Positions 54,202 to 62,851 of a stretch of 64,000 bases of DNA are shown piece by piece; positions within the stretch are counted from its first letter, which is position 1, and each line of letters starts with the position of its first letter. Made by a program: the position numbers and the translations under genes. The notes below the pieces were generated by a model. The model was not told the DNA's origin. It did no database searches and was given only the letters and a program-made list of their open reading frames with translations. The stretch lies in NCBI RefSeq assembly GCF_025175675.1, contig NZ_JANIOA010000020.1, forward strand, positions 18,631 to 82,630, given 5' to 3'. The stretch is from Sedimenticola hydrogenitrophicus (lineage in GTDB: Bacteria > Pseudomonadota > Gammaproteobacteria > Chromatiales > Chromatiaceae).

Positions 54202-54546
54202 TCAGGCTGCCACACCGGCGAGGAATACAACCTTGGCAAACCAGAGGCCGCAACCGATGAAGCCGATTGCAAACAGACTCAGCAGGCCTACTCTTGCCAT
54301 GATGGGGTGTACATAATCGATCAGCACGTCACGAATGCCGACCCAGGCATGAATCAGCAGCGCCGCGGCAAACAGCAGCATGCCGATGGTGACACCGGGA
54401 TCGGCAACGTAAGCCCGCCACGCCTCGTAGGATTCCGGTGCGTTGAAGCTCAGATGGCCGAGCATATATATAAGGTAAAGACCCAGATAGACTGCACTGA
54501 TGCGCTGCAACGCCCATGCGCGCAGCCCGGATGCTTGACGACTCAT
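54202..54546 (-). CDS. sdhD: Succinate dehydrogenase membrane anchor SdhD
   Basis: A 114-residue membrane anchor with three TM helices (about residues 15-33, 52-73, 87-108). The N-terminal WALQRISAVYLGLYLIYML and the HAWVGIRDVLIDYVHP block are typical; the latter supplies the haem or quinone-site residues. Its start overlaps sdhC by 4 bp. Confidence 0.93.
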   Translation of the reverse strand: MSRQASGLRAWALQRISAVYLGLYLIYMLGHLSFNAPESYEAWRAYVADPGVTIGMLLFAAALLIHAWVGIRDVLIDYVHPIMARVGLLSLFAIGFIGCGLWFAKVVFLAGVAA

Positions 54547-54920
54547 AATAGAACCAACCCGATCAGAACGGCGAGAACAGGAGCGGCCACCATCACGGCC
54601 TGGGCCGACTTGGTCGCAATCTCCTTCTCCACACCCAAGTGAATATCGATCAGCAGGAAGCGGATACCTGCCAGTAAATGGTGCAGCAACGCCCAGAGAA
54701 CCACGAACAGGACCAGCTTGATAAACAGGCCGTCCAAAATCATCTTCGCCTCGGCAAAACCTTCCGGTCCGGAGAGTGAAAGATCAAGGGCATATGCCAG
54801 GAAGGGGATGGCCAGGATCATCAGCACCCCGCTGGCCCGATGACCTACCGACATGATGGCGGCGATCGGGAAGCGGAACTGCGTCAGGTCTAGATAGACA
54901 GGCCGGTTTTTTGTCGTCAT
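54543..54920 (-). CDS. sdhC: Succinate dehydrogenase cytochrome b subunit SdhC
   Basis: A 125-residue anchor with three TM helices. RPVYLDLTQFRFPIAAIMSV and GHRASGVLMILAIPFLAY are the SdhC signature, and the haem-ligand His is in LHHLLAGIRFLLIDIHLG. It is the first gene of sdhCDAB-sdhE, with a promoter candidate 80 bp upstream. Confidence 0.94.
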   Translation of the reverse strand: MTTKNRPVYLDLTQFRFPIAAIMSVGHRASGVLMILAIPFLAYALDLSLSGPEGFAEAKMILDGLFIKLVLFVVLWALLHHLLAGIRFLLIDIHLGVEKEIATKSAQAVMVAAPVLAVLIGLVLL

Positions 54921-54999
54921 ACAGATAGTCTCTTGTCTCAGCCTAATGTACGTATGGATTTTTTCGTCAGAAACGGTACACCTGACGCAACCGAACCCA

Positions 55000-55027
55000 A
55001 TTATAGCGATTTGTCCCGGCTTTGAAA
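55000..55027 (-). promoter_or_regulatory. Likely sigma-70 promoter of the sdh operon
   Basis: On the minus strand a perfect -10, TATAAT (rc of 55000-55005), lies 16 bp after TTTCAA (55022-55027). The -35 is weak. It is about 80 bp upstream of sdhC. Confidence 0.45.
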
Positions 55028-55086
55028 GGATATATTTTATACAGCCATTAAATTTACTTGGCGATAAATTATCCGTTAATAAGTTT

Positions 55087-55605
55087 TCACTCGATATCTA
55101 ACTCCCTGAGATATTTGAATAATTTTCGCTGTGCCGCCGGCGGCTTGGCCAATTCGCGCTCTTTTTTACCGGCACGAATTAATTGCCTTAGGCGTTGTAC
55201 GTCCACATTAGGACAAATATCCAACAGATCTGACAGAGTTTTGTCATCTCCCTCGATCAGCCGATCCCGCCACTGTTCGATACGGTGGAAACGCTGCGTG
55301 TCCTGCATCGCCCGATCGTCCGTCCGCTTGAACAACAGTTCCACCTTTTCCGTATCTTCCTGGCTGAGCAGCTTGCCCAGACGCCGGATGTGACGGCGCA
55401 TGGCATTGTGGCTCTTGATCCGTTGCGACTCCCGCAGTGCATCCAGCATCACCTCCGAAAAGCCGAACCCCTCCCATTGGGCCGGCTTGAGGCCAACCAG
55501 CCGCTCACCCAGCGCCTGCAGCGCCAGCATCTGGCGCTTGATTTCACTGCGGGAAACCGTTTGCTCTTCTTCATCAAATTCATACGATTCGAAATCGTCG
55601 GACAT
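55087..55605 (-). CDS. darP: Dual-action ribosomal maturation protein DarP (YjgA)
   Basis: A 172-residue protein of the DUF615/YjgA family that assists late 50S maturation. SRSEIKRQMLALQALGERLV, RIKSHNAMRRHIRRLGKLLS and RQLIRAGKKERELAKPPAAQ are the family blocks; it is highly basic and acidic without membrane segments. It starts 2 bp after recJ on the same strand. Confidence 0.93.
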   Translation of the reverse strand: MSDDFESYEFDEEEQTVSRSEIKRQMLALQALGERLVGLKPAQWEGFGFSEVMLDALRESQRIKSHNAMRRHIRRLGKLLSQEDTEKVELLFKRTDDRAMQDTQRFHRIEQWRDRLIEGDDKTLSDLLDICPNVDVQRLRQLIRAGKKERELAKPPAAQRKLFKYLRELDIE

Positions 55606-55607
55606 AG

Positions 55608-57338
55608 CTAAATCACCTGAAAATATTCAATTAATAACTGCACGTTCATGGCACCGCGAAACTCATTGATATCCAGTCTATAGGCGGCGTGGATGGTCGC
55701 CGGTTGATGGGTGGGCAACGCGGCGGACTGATTGAAGGCGATGGCGTCAAACGTCTCCGCCCTCCCCGCTCGACGCAGGGCCAGTTTGGCGTGCCCGACG
55801 CCCACCGTTTGTTGACGGACGATTTCAAACCGGTCGTCGAACAGCGGCTCGGGAAAACCCTGTCCCCAGGGACCGGCCTCACGCAGCTGCTGCGCCACAC
55901 TCAGGATCATCTCATCCACCTCAAGACCACCGTCCGAGCGCAGCGCCCCGTCGAGCGCGCGTCCGTTGAGTTGCTGCCTTACTGCTTCATCAAAACAGCG
56001 GCTGAAGTTCTCCAGGTCCCGCTTCATCAGGGTCAGTCCGGCCGCCATGGCGTGCCCGCCAAACTTGTCCAGCAGCTGGGGGTGGGCGATGGCGATCGAT
56101 TCCAGAATATCGCGGATATGCACGCCGCAGATGGATCGCGCCGATCCTTTCAGCATCTCATCATCCGCATCGGCAAAGGCGATGACCGGTCGGTGATACT
56201 GCTCCTTGATGCGTGAGGCCAGGATCCCGATCACTCCCTGATGCCAGTTCTCCTGGTAGACGCAGATTCCCAACGGGAGCCGATCACCCAGCTCCAGCGA
56301 AGCGAGACAGGCGAGTGCCTGTTGCCGCATCTCCTGCTCGATCTCCTTGCGCTCTCCATTCAGGCTGTTCAGCAGATTCGCCGTCTCGGCCGCCTTGGCC
56401 GTGGAATCGCTCAGCAGCCCCGCTATCCCAACGGACATGTCGTCCAGGCGACCGGCTGCATTCAATCGCGGCCCCAGGGTGAAACCGAGGTCGGTCGCCA
56501 CCACCCGCGACAGGGTCTTGCCGGCGCTGGCGAATACCGCACGGATCAGTTCGCAGCAGCGGCCGGCGCGAATTCTCGCCAGGCCCTGCTGTACCAGGAT
56601 CCGGTTGTTATGATCGAGCCTCACCACGTCGGCCACCGTGCCCAGGGCCACCAGATCCAGGTAGTCGGCCAAGTTGGGTTCCGGCAGCCCCTTCTCCCCA
56701 AACCAGCCCGCCTCCCGCAGCCAGGTGCGCAAAGCGGCCATGACATAGAAGACCACCCCAACCCCGGCCAGATGCTTGCTCGGGAAAGGCTCGCCGGGGT
56801 TGTTCGGGTTCACAATCACATCGGCATCGGGCAGTTCTCCCCCGGGCAGGTGGTGGTCGGTCACCAGTACTGCGACGCCCTGTTCGCGCAGCAACCGCAC
56901 ACCATCCAGACTCGCGATGCCGTTGTCCACGGTCATGACCAGATCCGGGCTCCGGGCCAGGCATTTACAGGCGATCTCCAGCGTCAGCCCATAACCGTCG
57001 ATAAACCGGTTCGGGACAATGAAATCCACTTCCCGGGCACCCATGGCGCGCAGCGCACGCAGCGCCAGGGCACAACTGGTTGCCCCGTCCGCATCGAAGT
57101 CCGCCACCACCAGAATCCGCCCCTGCCCGACCATCACCCGATGCAGCAGTTGCGCCGCTTCCCGGGTACCGCCCAGTGCCTCGGGTGGCAGCATGGCGCT
57201 CAGCCGGTAATCCAGCTCCCCCGGGGCACTGACACCGCGCAGTGCGTAGATACGCTGCAGCAGGGGCCATTCCGAGAGCGCTCCGGCCTCGTAAGCCGGG
57301 ATATCCGGCCGCAGGATGGTTCGCTCCGCTACGCTCAC
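55608..57338 (-). CDS. recJ: Single-stranded-DNA exonuclease RecJ
   Basis: A 576-residue 5'-3' exonuclease for recombination and mismatch repair. The DHH-family metal sites are in ILVVADFDADGATSCALALR, VMTVDNGIASLDGVRLL and VLVTDHHLPGGELPDADVIV. DHHA1 shows DKFGGHAMAAGLTL. It overlaps the GST-like gene by 4 bp upstream and is directly followed by darP. Confidence 0.96.
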   Translation of the reverse strand: MSVAERTILRPDIPAYEAGALSEWPLLQRIYALRGVSAPGELDYRLSAMLPPEALGGTREAAQLLHRVMVGQGRILVVADFDADGATSCALALRALRAMGAREVDFIVPNRFIDGYGLTLEIACKCLARSPDLVMTVDNGIASLDGVRLLREQGVAVLVTDHHLPGGELPDADVIVNPNNPGEPFPSKHLAGVGVVFYVMAALRTWLREAGWFGEKGLPEPNLADYLDLVALGTVADVVRLDHNNRILVQQGLARIRAGRCCELIRAVFASAGKTLSRVVATDLGFTLGPRLNAAGRLDDMSVGIAGLLSDSTAKAAETANLLNSLNGERKEIEQEMRQQALACLASLELGDRLPLGICVYQENWHQGVIGILASRIKEQYHRPVIAFADADDEMLKGSARSICGVHIRDILESIAIAHPQLLDKFGGHAMAAGLTLMKRDLENFSRCFDEAVRQQLNGRALDGALRSDGGLEVDEMILSVAQQLREAGPWGQGFPEPLFDDRFEIVRQQTVGVGHAKLALRRAGRAETFDAIAFNQSAALPTHQPATIHAAYRLDINEFRGAMNVQLLIEYFQVI

Positions 57339-58000
57339 GCGTCCGCACCTGCCTCATGCAGGATGTAGGATCCCTTGGTACGGCCAAAATCAAGGAACCG
57401 TTGCTCGAAGTCCTCGACCACCGACACCTGCACCGAGGGCCGGGCGAGCAGCGCGCGACCCCATCGGTCCAGTGGTGTCGGCATCAGGTCGGACAGCTCC
57501 TCCCGGTATTGCTTCAGAATCGCAAAACGCATGAAGAACGGGGCGTAAGCGGCGTCAAGCAGAGAGAAGCGCTCCCCCATGAAATAGGGGCCGTCTCCCA
57601 GTTCCGGCACCAGCCGGGCAAACAGCCCCCCCAACACCTCGCACTGCTGCTGAAAGTTGTCTTCATCCCGGGCTGTAAACAGCCGGAACTGTTCAAACAA
57701 CAGATTCGAGCCGAACTCGATCCAGCCCCGGTGTTTGGCACGCAGCAGCGGCTCCTCCGGGTGCAGCCGGGGGGGATAAACCTCGTCCAGGTACTCATTG
57801 ATGATGGCCGACTCGAACAGCACCTCATGATCGATTTTCAGCAGCGGCACCTTGCCGAAGGGCGAAATCTCCTTGAACCATTTTGGCGAATCGGCAAGAT
57901 CGATGTAGCTGATCGAAAAATCGACCTCCTTCTCCTTGAGGACAATGACCGCACGCTGTACAAAGGGGCAGATCGGAAAGCTGACCAGTTCGAGACTCAT
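57335..58000 (-). CDS. Glutathione S-transferase-family protein
   Basis: A 221-residue thioredoxin-fold GST-family protein. LVSFPICPFVQRAVIVLKEK carries the CPFV-type active-site Cys near residue 11, and the GKVPLLKIDHEVLFESAIIN block is the GSH-binding region. The C-terminal all-helical domain follows. The CPFVQ motif is closer to omega/SspA-like or glutaredoxin-type members than to Tyr-type GSTs, so it is probably a thiol transferase. It overlaps recJ by 4 bp. Confidence 0.85.
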   Translation of the reverse strand: MSLELVSFPICPFVQRAVIVLKEKEVDFSISYIDLADSPKWFKEISPFGKVPLLKIDHEVLFESAIINEYLDEVYPPRLHPEEPLLRAKHRGWIEFGSNLLFEQFRLFTARDEDNFQQQCEVLGGLFARLVPELGDGPYFMGERFSLLDAAYAPFFMRFAILKQYREELSDLMPTPLDRWGRALLARPSVQVSVVEDFEQRFLDFGRTKGSYILHEAGADA

Positions 58001-58114
58001 GGGGCCTCCTCGGAAATATTCATATGACGAACGTTATCGATCGTGGAAGAATAGCATGAAGCGGTCTGAAACCATTCACAGATAGTTCCAACCACACCGT
58101 AGTCCGAACCCGAT

Positions 58115-58813
58115 ATGCTGAAAATTGAACAGTGGTCAATAGTCGAGGCGGTGCCGGCACCGCCGCGCACCGGCGCGCTCGCTATCTGGCTGCTCGACCT
58201 GGATGCGATAGAGGCGGATCTCTCGCCTCTGCTCTGCGCTGACGAACAGTCCCGGCGGCAGAGCATGGTACGGGAAACGGACCGGCGACTTTTCACCAAT
58301 GCCCGGGGTTGCCTGCGTTTCATCCTGTCCGCTTATCTAGGACTCCCGGCGGAATCCATCCAATTCAGTTATAGCGCCAAGGGCAAACCGCAACTTGCCG
58401 CTATCCCCACTCCGCTCCACTTCAATCTGAGCCATTCCGGTGCCATGGCCCTGCTAGCGGTCAGCACGGACGCGCCCGTCGGCATCGACCTGGAACGGGA
58501 GCTGGTGCGCGACAATCTGCGCAAGATTGCCCGCAAGGTGTTCGGCCCCGAGTGGATCAATGCCATTGAGCCGATTGATGACCTGCGGTTCAGGCGCGCC
58601 TTTTTCAAACAATGGACACAACACGAGGCCAGGGTGAAGGCGATCGGCGAAGGGGTGTTCTCACACGTCAGTCGACGGCGGACAATCCCATGCGTCAATT
58701 TCTCCCCCAGAGAGGGGTGGTGCGCGGCGGTCGCCGTCGATGGCGGTCTGCCGTCCCTGGAGAACTGGGGCACTTATCGGTTCACCCCTGAACTGCTGGC
58801 CGGGATAGGTTAA
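58115..58813 (+). CDS. 4'-phosphopantetheinyl transferase (Sfp type)
   Basis: A 232-residue Sfp/Gsp-type transferase that attaches phosphopantetheine to carrier proteins. The conserved LHFNLSHSGAMALLAV, VGIDLERE and FKQWTQHEARVKAIGEGV blocks are seen. In the last, the family WxxKEA Lys position is His (WTQHEARVKA), while the metal-binding Glu is kept. The protein is probably functional, but the substitution is worth noting. No polyketide or peptide synthetase gene is near. It is read divergently from the GST-like gene. Confidence 0.88.
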   Translation: MLKIEQWSIVEAVPAPPRTGALAIWLLDLDAIEADLSPLLCADEQSRRQSMVRETDRRLFTNARGCLRFILSAYLGLPAESIQFSYSAKGKPQLAAIPTPLHFNLSHSGAMALLAVSTDAPVGIDLERELVRDNLRKIARKVFGPEWINAIEPIDDLRFRRAFFKQWTQHEARVKAIGEGVFSHVSRRRTIPCVNFSPREGWCAAVAVDGGLPSLENWGTYRFTPELLAGIG

Positions 58814-58880
58814 ACTGGGTGTCGTCCCATTGAACCCAACTGCCGCATAAATCGACCCGAACATCGGCCGACTTCCCGAC

Positions 58881-58972
58881 CGTAGGGTGCCGGTGAGCCT
58901 GCGAACCACACCAAGCACTGCTGGAAATGGCAACCCCCTCGATGCGGTTCGTTTCACTCACCGCATCCTACG
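58881..58972. repeat. Palindromic repeat with GATGCGGTTCG core, copy 1
   Basis: About 92 bp related to 62609-62687: CGTAGGGTGCCGGTGAG on the left, GATGCGGTTCG in the middle and CACCGCATCCTACG on the right. The arms are imperfectly paired. It fills the spacer upstream of the cysZ-like gene. Confidence 0.65.
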
Positions 58973-59069
58973 GATTTTCCGGGGCGGGGTGCAGCAGGGG
59001 TGCCTTGCGATGTTATCCATGAGGTCTACAAAAGTACTTTTTCAAATCACCCACTGCGGAAACAGGTCC

Positions 59070-59807
59070 ATGGCCATGCAAAACAACCCGTTTACCGGAT
59101 TCAATTACCTGCTCCAGGGGCTGAAGATGCTGCTGCGGCCCGGGCTCAAGCGCTACCTGCTGGCACCGGTAGCCATCAATATCGTGGTCTTCACCATTAT
59201 CGGCTGGATCGGCTTCAGCCTGTTCGACGAGCTGGTCAACTCACTCCTGCCGGAGACCGGCTGGCTGAGCTACCTGCGCTGGTTTCTCTGGCCGGTGTTC
59301 GCCCTGAGCGTCATATTGATCACCTTTTATACCTTCACCACCGTGGCCAATCTGATTGCCGCCCCCTTCAACAGCCAGCTGTCGGCCAAGGTCGAGGAGC
59401 TGCTGACCGGTGAACGGCCACCGGAAAACCGGCAATCGCTTCGGCAACTGGTGCTGCCGACCGTCCGCTCGGAGCTGGTAAAACTGCGCTATTTCCTGCT
59501 GCGTGCCGTGCCGCTGCTGCTGTTGTTCCTTATTCCCGGCATCAATCTGCTGGCGCCCTTTCTCTGGTTGTTGTTCAGCGCCTGGTTCCTGGCCATTGAG
59601 TATGCCGATTACCCCATGGGGAATCACGGGCTGAACTTCCAGTCGCAACATGGCCGGCTGAAGCGGATGCGCCTGACGGCGCTGGGTTTTGGCGGCGGCG
59701 TCACCCTGCTGATGATGATTCCGTTGCTCAACTTCGCCGCCATGCCCGCGGCGGTGGTTGGCGCCACGCGTCTCTGGTGTGCCGGTCGCACGGCAGCCGC
59801 GCCTTGA
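59070..59807 (+). CDS. cysZ: CysZ/EI24-family membrane protein
   Basis: A 245-residue inner-membrane protein of the CysZ/EI24 family, in which CysZ supports sulfate uptake. Four or more hydrophobic segments are seen (about 30-52, 65-95, 145-180, 208-225) with NPFTGFNYLLQGLKMLLRPG at the start and FLAIEYADYPMGNHGLNF near the middle, both typical. The ATG at 59070 gives the usual N-terminus; a long upstream extension covers repeat DNA and is rejected. No sulfate assimilation gene is adjacent. Confidence 0.85.
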   Translation: MAMQNNPFTGFNYLLQGLKMLLRPGLKRYLLAPVAINIVVFTIIGWIGFSLFDELVNSLLPETGWLSYLRWFLWPVFALSVILITFYTFTTVANLIAAPFNSQLSAKVEELLTGERPPENRQSLRQLVLPTVRSELVKLRYFLLRAVPLLLLFLIPGINLLAPFLWLLFSAWFLAIEYADYPMGNHGLNFQSQHGRLKRMRLTALGFGGGVTLLMMIPLLNFAAMPAAVVGATRLWCAGRTAAAP

Positions 59808-59822
59808 GGCGGTGCATACCTT

Positions 59823-60977
59823 TCAGCGCTTGATGAAGCGGGCGATACGCGCCACGCCCTCGGTCAGCTTCTCCATCGAAGTGGTGTAGGCGAAGCGCAC
59901 GTGCTGCTCCGGCAGATTGTCCCCAAAATCCTTTCCCGGTGTGATCGCCACTCCTTCCGTTTCCAGCAGCTCATAGGCGAAGGCAAAACTGTCGCCGGTA
60001 ATCTTGCGGCAATTGGCATAGAGATAAAAAGCCCCCTCTGGCTCCACCGGGATCTCAAAACCCAGCCCCCTCAGCGCCGGTAACAGGTAATCCCGACGTT
60101 CCCGGAATGCCTCACGCCGCTGTTCGACAATGCGCTGGGTCTCCGCGCCAAAGGCCGCCAGCGCCGCATACTGGGCAGGCGTGGGTGCCGACAGGAAGAT
60201 GTTCTGCGCCAGGCGGTCCGCCGCGCCGATATGAGTTTCAGGAGCCACCATCCAGCCCAGTCGCCAGCCGGTCATGCCGTAATATTTGGAGAAACTGTTG
60301 ATGATGAACAGGTCGTCGCTGACCTCGAGCGCAGTAAACGGCTCGGACGCATAGACCAGTCCCAGATAGATCTCATCGACAATGAGCACGCCACCCCGCG
60401 CTTTGACCACCCGGTGGATCTTCGTCAGCTCTTCACGCGTTATCAGCGTACCGGTGGGATTTGATGGCGAGGCCACCATCACCGCACGCATATTGTCGGT
60501 CCATTCGCGGGCGATAATCTCCGCTGTCAGCTGATAGCCGGTCTCCGGCCCGACCGGGACCGTCACCGGCTCACCCGACACCAGCCGTACGAAGTGACGA
60601 TTGCAGGGGTAGCCTGGGTCGGCCATCATCACCGCCTCGCCCGGGTTCACCACGATACTCATCACCAGTTGCAGCGCCCCGGAGGATCCCGGGGTCACCA
60701 ACACCCGTCCCGGATCAAGCTGAACCCCATATCGATTCAGATAATCCCCGGCGATGGCGGCACGCAGCTCCGCTATGCCCACCGCCGGCGTATAGCGGGT
60801 GAAACCTTCATCCAGGGCGCGTTTCCCCGCCTCTATGATGGGTCCCGGGGTGGCAAAGTCCGGTTCCCCCACTTCCATATGGATAATCGACCGGCCCGTA
60901 CCCTCCAGTTCCCGGGCGCGCGCCAGCAGCTCCATGACATAGAAGGGGCGTATAGAGGCCATTCGATCAGCTATCAT
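59823..60977 (-). CDS. Class I/II pyridoxal-phosphate aminotransferase
   Basis: A 384-residue fold-type I aminotransferase. HMEVGEPDFATPGPIIEAGK and TPGSSGALQLVMSIVVNPGE are in the N-terminal half. The PLP Lys is in INSFSKYYGMTGWRLGWMV near residue 235, and Arg in the terminal region HVRFAYTTSMEKL binds the carboxylate. It resembles aspartate/aromatic or alanine-type aminotransferases of this subfamily. The exact substrate is not readable. Confidence 0.9.
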   Translation of the reverse strand: MIADRMASIRPFYVMELLARARELEGTGRSIIHMEVGEPDFATPGPIIEAGKRALDEGFTRYTPAVGIAELRAAIAGDYLNRYGVQLDPGRVLVTPGSSGALQLVMSIVVNPGEAVMMADPGYPCNRHFVRLVSGEPVTVPVGPETGYQLTAEIIAREWTDNMRAVMVASPSNPTGTLITREELTKIHRVVKARGGVLIVDEIYLGLVYASEPFTALEVSDDLFIINSFSKYYGMTGWRLGWMVAPETHIGAADRLAQNIFLSAPTPAQYAALAAFGAETQRIVEQRREAFRERRDYLLPALRGLGFEIPVEPEGAFYLYANCRKITGDSFAFAYELLETEGVAITPGKDFGDNLPEQHVRFAYTTSMEKLTEGVARIARFIKR

Positions 60978-61037
60978 CCGACGGGTCGCTCTTGAATTGG
61001 GTGAGTTGGGTGGGTTGCCTGCACCGGGGAGATACGC

Positions 61038-61805
61038 TCAGGATAGCGTATGCAGTCGGCGTAACAAACCCAGGTCAACCAGGCTCGCGTGGTCAGCCGC
61101 TCCACCCAACACCCTCGCCGGGCTCTGTTGCTCGCCCAACTGATCCACAATCAGGCTGGCGCCGGTGAAATCCTCCTCGGAGGTGTAGCCATTCACGGTG
61201 ATGATCACGGTTTGAATGCCGGCGGCGGTGGCCGACCTGAGGCCGTTATGGGAATCCTCGATCGCCACACAGGCGCGCGGCTGCAGATCCATTTTTTCCA
61301 GCGCCCAGAGGTAAATGTCCGGTGCCGGTTTCTTTGCCGGCACCACATCGCCGGCGGCTATCAGCTCAAATGGGTGCTTTCCCTTATGGCCAAAGAAGCG
61401 GCTCAGCAGGGCTTCGACATTGGCCGGCGTCGTGGTGGTAGCGATAGCCAGTCGCAGGCCGGCCTCCGCCGCCTCATCGATCAGTCTGATCACCCCATTT
61501 CTCGGCGGTATCAGCCCCTCCTCCATCAGGGTGACGAAAATCTCACTCTTGCGACGATGCAGCTCGGCGATAAACCGGTCCAGATCGGCCGGGCGTTCCC
61601 AACCCGTATTAAACCGCTCCAGGAAGTAACGGATGCGCTCCTTGCCGCCGGTCACCTTGAGCAGTTGACCGTACAACTCCGCATCCCAATGCCACTCCAG
61701 ACCCGCCTGGGAAAAGGCGCTATTGAACGCCACCCGATGGCCGTCCCGTTCGGTATCGGCAAGGGTGCCGTCCACGTCCCACAACAGTGCTTGTAAATTT
61801 GACAT
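61038..61805 (-). CDS. cbbY: CbbY-type HAD phosphatase
   Basis: A 255-residue HAD-IA hydrolase. The nucleophile Asp is in LLWDVDGTLADTERDGHRVA near residue 10, the Thr in AIATTTTPANVEALL, the Lys in VVPAKKPAPDIYLWAL and the acidic pair in ACVAIEDSHNGLRSA. TLADTERDGHRVAFN is the hallmark of CbbY, which dephosphorylates xylulose-1,5-bisphosphate, a RuBisCO inhibitor. RuBisCO itself is not in the window, so a Calvin-cycle role is inferred. Confidence 0.87.
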   Translation of the reverse strand: MSNLQALLWDVDGTLADTERDGHRVAFNSAFSQAGLEWHWDAELYGQLLKVTGGKERIRYFLERFNTGWERPADLDRFIAELHRRKSEIFVTLMEEGLIPPRNGVIRLIDEAAEAGLRLAIATTTTPANVEALLSRFFGHKGKHPFELIAAGDVVPAKKPAPDIYLWALEKMDLQPRACVAIEDSHNGLRSATAAGIQTVIITVNGYTSEEDFTGASLIVDQLGEQQSPARVLGGAADHASLVDLGLLRRLHTLS

Positions 61806-61997
61806 AACCTACTCTTTTAACTACTAATAACTATACCCTGCCGGCCCGGCTGACAGGTTGGGAAAAAATCCATTTTACCTGACTGGCGGAACCGCAACAC
61901 GGACCAATCGTGGGGGTATCTGACAATTGTTGCCCGCAACGGAAGATTCTGGTTATCATAGCCGACTTCGTTAGCGTGGTTTTCCAGGAGTCATTGA

Positions 61998-62441
61998 ATG
62001 ACCGCAAAGAAAAAGCCAGAGAATGACCTTACCGGCCCTTTCGGCTTCAAGCCTTATAAAGAGAAAAAGGGCGAGGAGTACATGAGCGAGGCAATGGAGG
62101 AGCATTTCCGGGCCATCCTAAGGGCATGGAAGCAGGAGTTGATGGAGGAAGTCGACCGGACAGTGCATCACATGAAGGATGATGCCGCCAACTTCCCCGA
62201 CCCCAACGACCGGGCCACCCAGGAATCGGAGTTCAGCCTTGAACTGCGCACCCGTGACCGCGAGCGGAAGCTGATCAAAAAGATAGAAGAGACATTAAAT
62301 CTTATTGATGGTCACGACTATGGTTATTGTGAGGCCTGCGGTGTGGAGATCGGGATTCGCCGGCTGGAGGCGCGGCCTACCGCCTCACTCTGTATCGACT
62401 GCAAGACCCTGGACGAGATCAGGGAGAAGCAGATGAGCTGA
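61998..62441 (+). CDS. dksA: RNA polymerase-binding transcription factor DksA
   Basis: A 147-residue coiled-coil protein that works with ppGpp at the RNA polymerase secondary channel. The N-terminal coiled coil ([20 protein letters not shown]) has the tip [11 protein letters not shown], and the C-terminal Cys4 zinc finger is in [15 protein letters not shown] and SLCIDCKTL. Upstream, TTGCCC and TATCAT 18 bp apart could be its promoter. It is followed by a terminator and then gluQ, a very common pairing. Confidence 0.96.
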   Translation: MTAKKKPENDLTGPFGFKPYKEKKGEEYMSEAMEEHFRAILRAWKQELMEEVDRTVHHMKDDAANFPDPNDRATQESEFSLELRTRDRERKLIKKIEETLNLIDGHDYGYCEACGVEIGIRRLEARPTASLCIDCKTLDEIREKQMS

Positions 62442-62471
62442 AGCTCCATCCGCATCACACGTGTTAAACTT

Positions 62472-62498
62472 AAAGCCGGCATCTTGCCGGCTTTTTTG
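62472..62498 (+). terminator. Terminator after dksA
   Basis: AAAGCCGGC (62472-62480) and GCCGGCTTT (62486-62494) form a perfect 9-bp stem with a 5-nt loop, followed by T residues. Confidence 0.92.
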
Positions 62499-62608
62499 TC
62501 CAGTGATGGAGTTATACCGCGAAGCACAGGTTGGTTGGAGCTACTTTCGCTGTGATTAAACTTCCGCGGCTGAAGCCGACCCTATCAGGCAACGCTGCTT
62601 GCTGACTA

Positions 62609-62687
62609 CGTAGGATGCCGGTGAGCTTGCGAACCGCATCATTCGCGGTAAGGCTTGATGCGGTTCGTGCCTCACCGGCATCCTACG
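62609..62687. repeat. Palindromic repeat with GATGCGGTTCG core, copy 2
   Basis: A 79-bp near-perfect palindrome: CGTAGGATGCCGGTGAG (62609-62625) and CTCACCGGCATCCTACG (62671-62687) outside, GCGAACCGCATC and GATGCGGTTCG inside. It is the cleaner relative of 58881-58972. Confidence 0.85.
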
Positions 62688-62746
62688 CCGGGCATTGTGG
62701 TTTGTCGGCTGGAATGGGGATGTCCACAACATGTCGTGGCTGCTCC

Positions 62747-62833
62747 ACTCAACCGGATATCCAAGTAACCTTATTCGCGTTCATTCGTAGCTTATTTTCT
62801 TCCAGTGCACGGCTGAGTTAATTGGGCAATCAA
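62747..62833. repeat. Degenerate intergenic repeat, copy 2
   Basis: About 87 bp related to 15759-15842, ending just before gluQ. Shared blocks include CTCAACCGGAT, TTTTCTT and ACGGCTGAGT. Confidence 0.5.
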
Positions 62834-62851
62834 GTATACTTTTCACAGCTT

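Noticed and set aside
56241..57368. A 375-residue open frame opposite recJ
   Set aside because: Antisense shadow of recJ with no recognisable domain.
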